Assembly: GCA_046160825.1 (NCBI GenBank)
Contig: JBJXHC010000065.1
Location: 1-16,124, forward strand
Source: JBJXHC01 sp046160825
GTDB taxonomy: Bacteria; Bacteroidota; Ignavibacteria; UBA10030; UBA6906
DNA length: 16,124 nt
Reading direction: 5' to 3'
Position numbers and translations under genes: made by a program
Shown: positions 14,508 to 16,124 of the stretch, in pieces
How positions within the stretch are numbered: position 1 is the first letter of the stretch
Layout of the letters: every line of letters starts with the position of its first letter
The notes under the pieces: generated by a model
Database searches by the model: none
The model's input: the letters and a program-made list of their open reading frames with translations, nothing else
What the model was told of the DNA's origin: nothing

Positions 14508-16124
14508 ATGTACCAGGCGGCTTCTATGGTGGGAAAGTGCCTCAATACGTTGTTTGCTGTGTTCTTTATTTTTGCCCTCTCTTCTGCCCAGCAGAGCCAA
14601 TCCCTCACTGAAGAGCAGGACTATTCGTTCTGCTACGGACTTCACAAAGACGGCCAATTCCAACTCGCACTGGAAGAGTTGACCAAGTTCCTCAAGATGT
14701 ACCCCGGTAGTCCCAAACGGGCAGACGCCCATTACCTTACGGCGGAATGCTTAATCGGTCTGAACCGCAACACGGACGCATTGCAACGCTATGAATCTTT
14801 CATCAAGGAATTTCCGAAAAGCGCGCTGCGTGACGACGCATTGTTCCGTACCGGTGAGATCAATTTCACACAACAGAAGTACGCAGACGCGGCAAAGAAA
14901 TTCAAACAAGTACTTGAGGATTTCCCGTCAAGCGATCTTGCGGGCGATGCAGCATATTGGGTTGGCGAGTCGAACTACAAGCTGGACGAATTGGCAACCG
15001 CTCTCAAATACTACGAGATCTGCTACACTACGTATCCGCAGAGTCAGCTTGCCGACTATGCACTCTACTCCATCGGTTGGGCTTTGGAAAAAACCAAGGA
15101 TTATACTCCTGCCCTCAAAAAATTTGAAGAACTGATCGTCCGGTTTCCAGAGAGTAAGCTGATCAGTTCTGCGCGTGTGAGAATCGGTGAATGCCACTTT
15201 CATCAGAAGGATTACCGCAAGGCGATTGAGTTCCTCGCATCTGAAAAGAAAAAGATCAAGGAACAAGATGAGCTTGGTGAAGCTGATTATCTGATTGGCG
15301 AATCATATTACCATCTTGAGGATTTTCCGAATGCGCTCTTGCAGTATGAAGCTTTTCTCCGCGAACATCCGGCTCATCGCTTGCAGCGTGAAGTAAAGTA
15401 TTCGTTGGCTTGGACGTACCTGAAAGAAAACAATCCAACAAAGGCAGCGACAATTTTTGGGGAACTTGGCGAAGGGGAAGATGATATAGCCCACGCCTCT
15501 CTGTTTAGAAAAGGGGTTGTCCTCAAACTGCTTGGAAAGCGCAACGAAGCCGAGCAAGCGTTCACGGAGGTTTCAACACGGAAACCCAACGGGACCTACG
15601 CTGACAATGCCTTGTACGAAATCGGGTTGATGCAGTATGAAGCGAAGCAGTACAAAAGCGCCGCTACGACTCTCGCTGGGGTCGGGGTCAGATATCCCAA
15701 GAGTGACGTCATTGTCGAAGCCTCCAGGATGCTTGGTGAATCGCACCTCGCCGAGAACAACTATCCGGAGGCGCTCAAGGCATTCCGTTCCGCAGCATCC
15801 AAGGAAGGTTCGGATGATGTCGTTGCCGATGCCATGTTCCAGGAAGCATGGACGCTCATCAAGCTCGAGCAGTATGGTGAGGCCGCTGCAAAATTTGATC
15901 AATTCCTGAAAGCGAACCCGAAACACACGCGTGCGGATGAAGCGTATTTCTGGCTGGCAGAAGCGTCGTTCAACGAAGGAAAGTTCAAGACGGCATCGCA
16001 GCACTACAACGAAGTGACAACAAAGTATCCGAAGAGTGCCAAGTTCGTCGATGCATTGTACGGACACGGATGGGCGCAATATAAAAGTGGAGAATATTCT
16101 TCTGCGATCAGGGCATTTGAACAA
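14508..16124 (+). CDS. Exported tetratricopeptide-repeat protein, C-terminal part outside the window
   Basis: A long TPR solenoid that probably binds other proteins in the periplasm or at the outer membrane. The 539 residues visible run open to the window edge. The start is either ATG 14508 or ATG 14526; the second has AGGCGG five bases upstream and gives a neat signal peptide, MVGKCLNTLFAVFFIFALSSA. The repeats follow the YPxSxxADxAxYxxGxxxY pattern of the YbgF/BamD-type TPR_6 class. The proline that ends each repeat falls at 66, 103, 140, 177, 214, 288, 397, 471 and 508, mostly at 37-residue steps or multiples. It has its own promoter and is separated from the sigma/anti-sigma genes by a terminator. 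No partner or enzyme domain is seen, so the function is unknown. Confidence 0.85.
   Translation, partial: MYQAASMVGKCLNTLFAVFFIFALSSAQQSQSLTEEQDYSFCYGLHKDGQFQLALEELTKFLKMYPGSPKRADAHYLTAECLIGLNRNTDALQRYESFIKEFPKSALRDDALFRTGEINFTQQKYADAAKKFKQVLEDFPSSDLAGDAAYWVGESNYKLDELATALKYYEICYTTYPQSQLADYALYSIGWALEKTKDYTPALKKFEELIVRFPESKLISSARVRIGECHFHQKDYRKAIEFLASEKKKIKEQDELGEADYLIGESYYHLEDFPNALLQYEAFLREHPAHRLQREVKYSLAWTYLKENNPTKAATIFGELGEGEDDIAHASLFRKGVVLKLLGKRNEAEQAFTEVSTRKPNGTYADNALYEIGLMQYEAKQYKSAATTLAGVGVRYPKSDVIVEASRMLGESHLAENNYPEALKAFRSAASKEGSDDVVADAMFQEAWTLIKLEQYGEAAAKFDQFLKANPKHTRADEAYFWLAEASFNEGKFKTASQHYNEVTTKYPKSAKFVDALYGHGWAQYKSGEYSSAIRAFEQ

Overview
The window is a stretch of ordinary bacterial chromosome carrying housekeeping genes. 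I see no insertion sequence, integrase, phage gene, CRISPR array or other sign of transfer. The organism is diderm: it has a LolA-type lipoprotein carrier, a probable outer-membrane barrel, and several exported proteins. The best guess is a member of the Bacteroidota/Chlorobiota/Ignavibacteriota (FCB) group. This rests on gene content, on an hrcA-grpE-dnaJ operon (as far as I know typical Bacteroidota lack hrcA), and on a promoter with a TAnnTTTG -10/-7 element before the tRNA. That placement is inference, not a database result.

Layout. (1) Minus strand, 1-2324: the heat-shock operon hrcA-grpE-dnaJ. Neighbouring genes share one base at each junction, and dnaJ runs off the left edge. (2) 2325-2955: a divergent control region. 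It holds the hrcA promoter facing left, then a promoter facing right, tRNA-Ala(CGC), the small bacterial SRP RNA, and a leader with several inverted repeats ahead of the next gene. (3) Plus strand, 2956-14307: eleven co-directional genes with gaps of 51 bases or less. They are RNase E/G, gcvT, a ComB-family phosphatase, ftsK, lolA-like, a UPF0104-type membrane protein, an outer-membrane barrel candidate, a cyclophilin, holA, an ECF sigma factor, and a small single-pass membrane protein likely to be its anti-sigma factor. A strong intrinsic terminator at 14336-14362 closes the run. (4) 14439 onward: a new sigma70-type promoter and a large exported tetratricopeptide-repeat protein that runs off the right edge.

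How the genes work together. Region 1 is protein folding and its repressor. Region 2 supplies RNAs for translation and membrane targeting. Region 3 mixes RNA decay (RNase E/G), one-carbon metabolism (GcvT), chromosome segregation (FtsK) and replication (HolA) with a compact envelope block. That block is LolA, a multi-span lipid-flippase-like protein, a barrel and an exported proline isomerase, some of them translationally coupled. It is followed by a sigma/anti-sigma pair that could sense envelope state.

No clearly new system is visible. The points most worth a second look are the structured leader of the RNase E/G gene, the low-complexity insertion with a C8 tract in its S1 domain, the lack of a CIRCE operator at hrcA, the coupled envelope block, and the cysteine-free putative anti-sigma factor.
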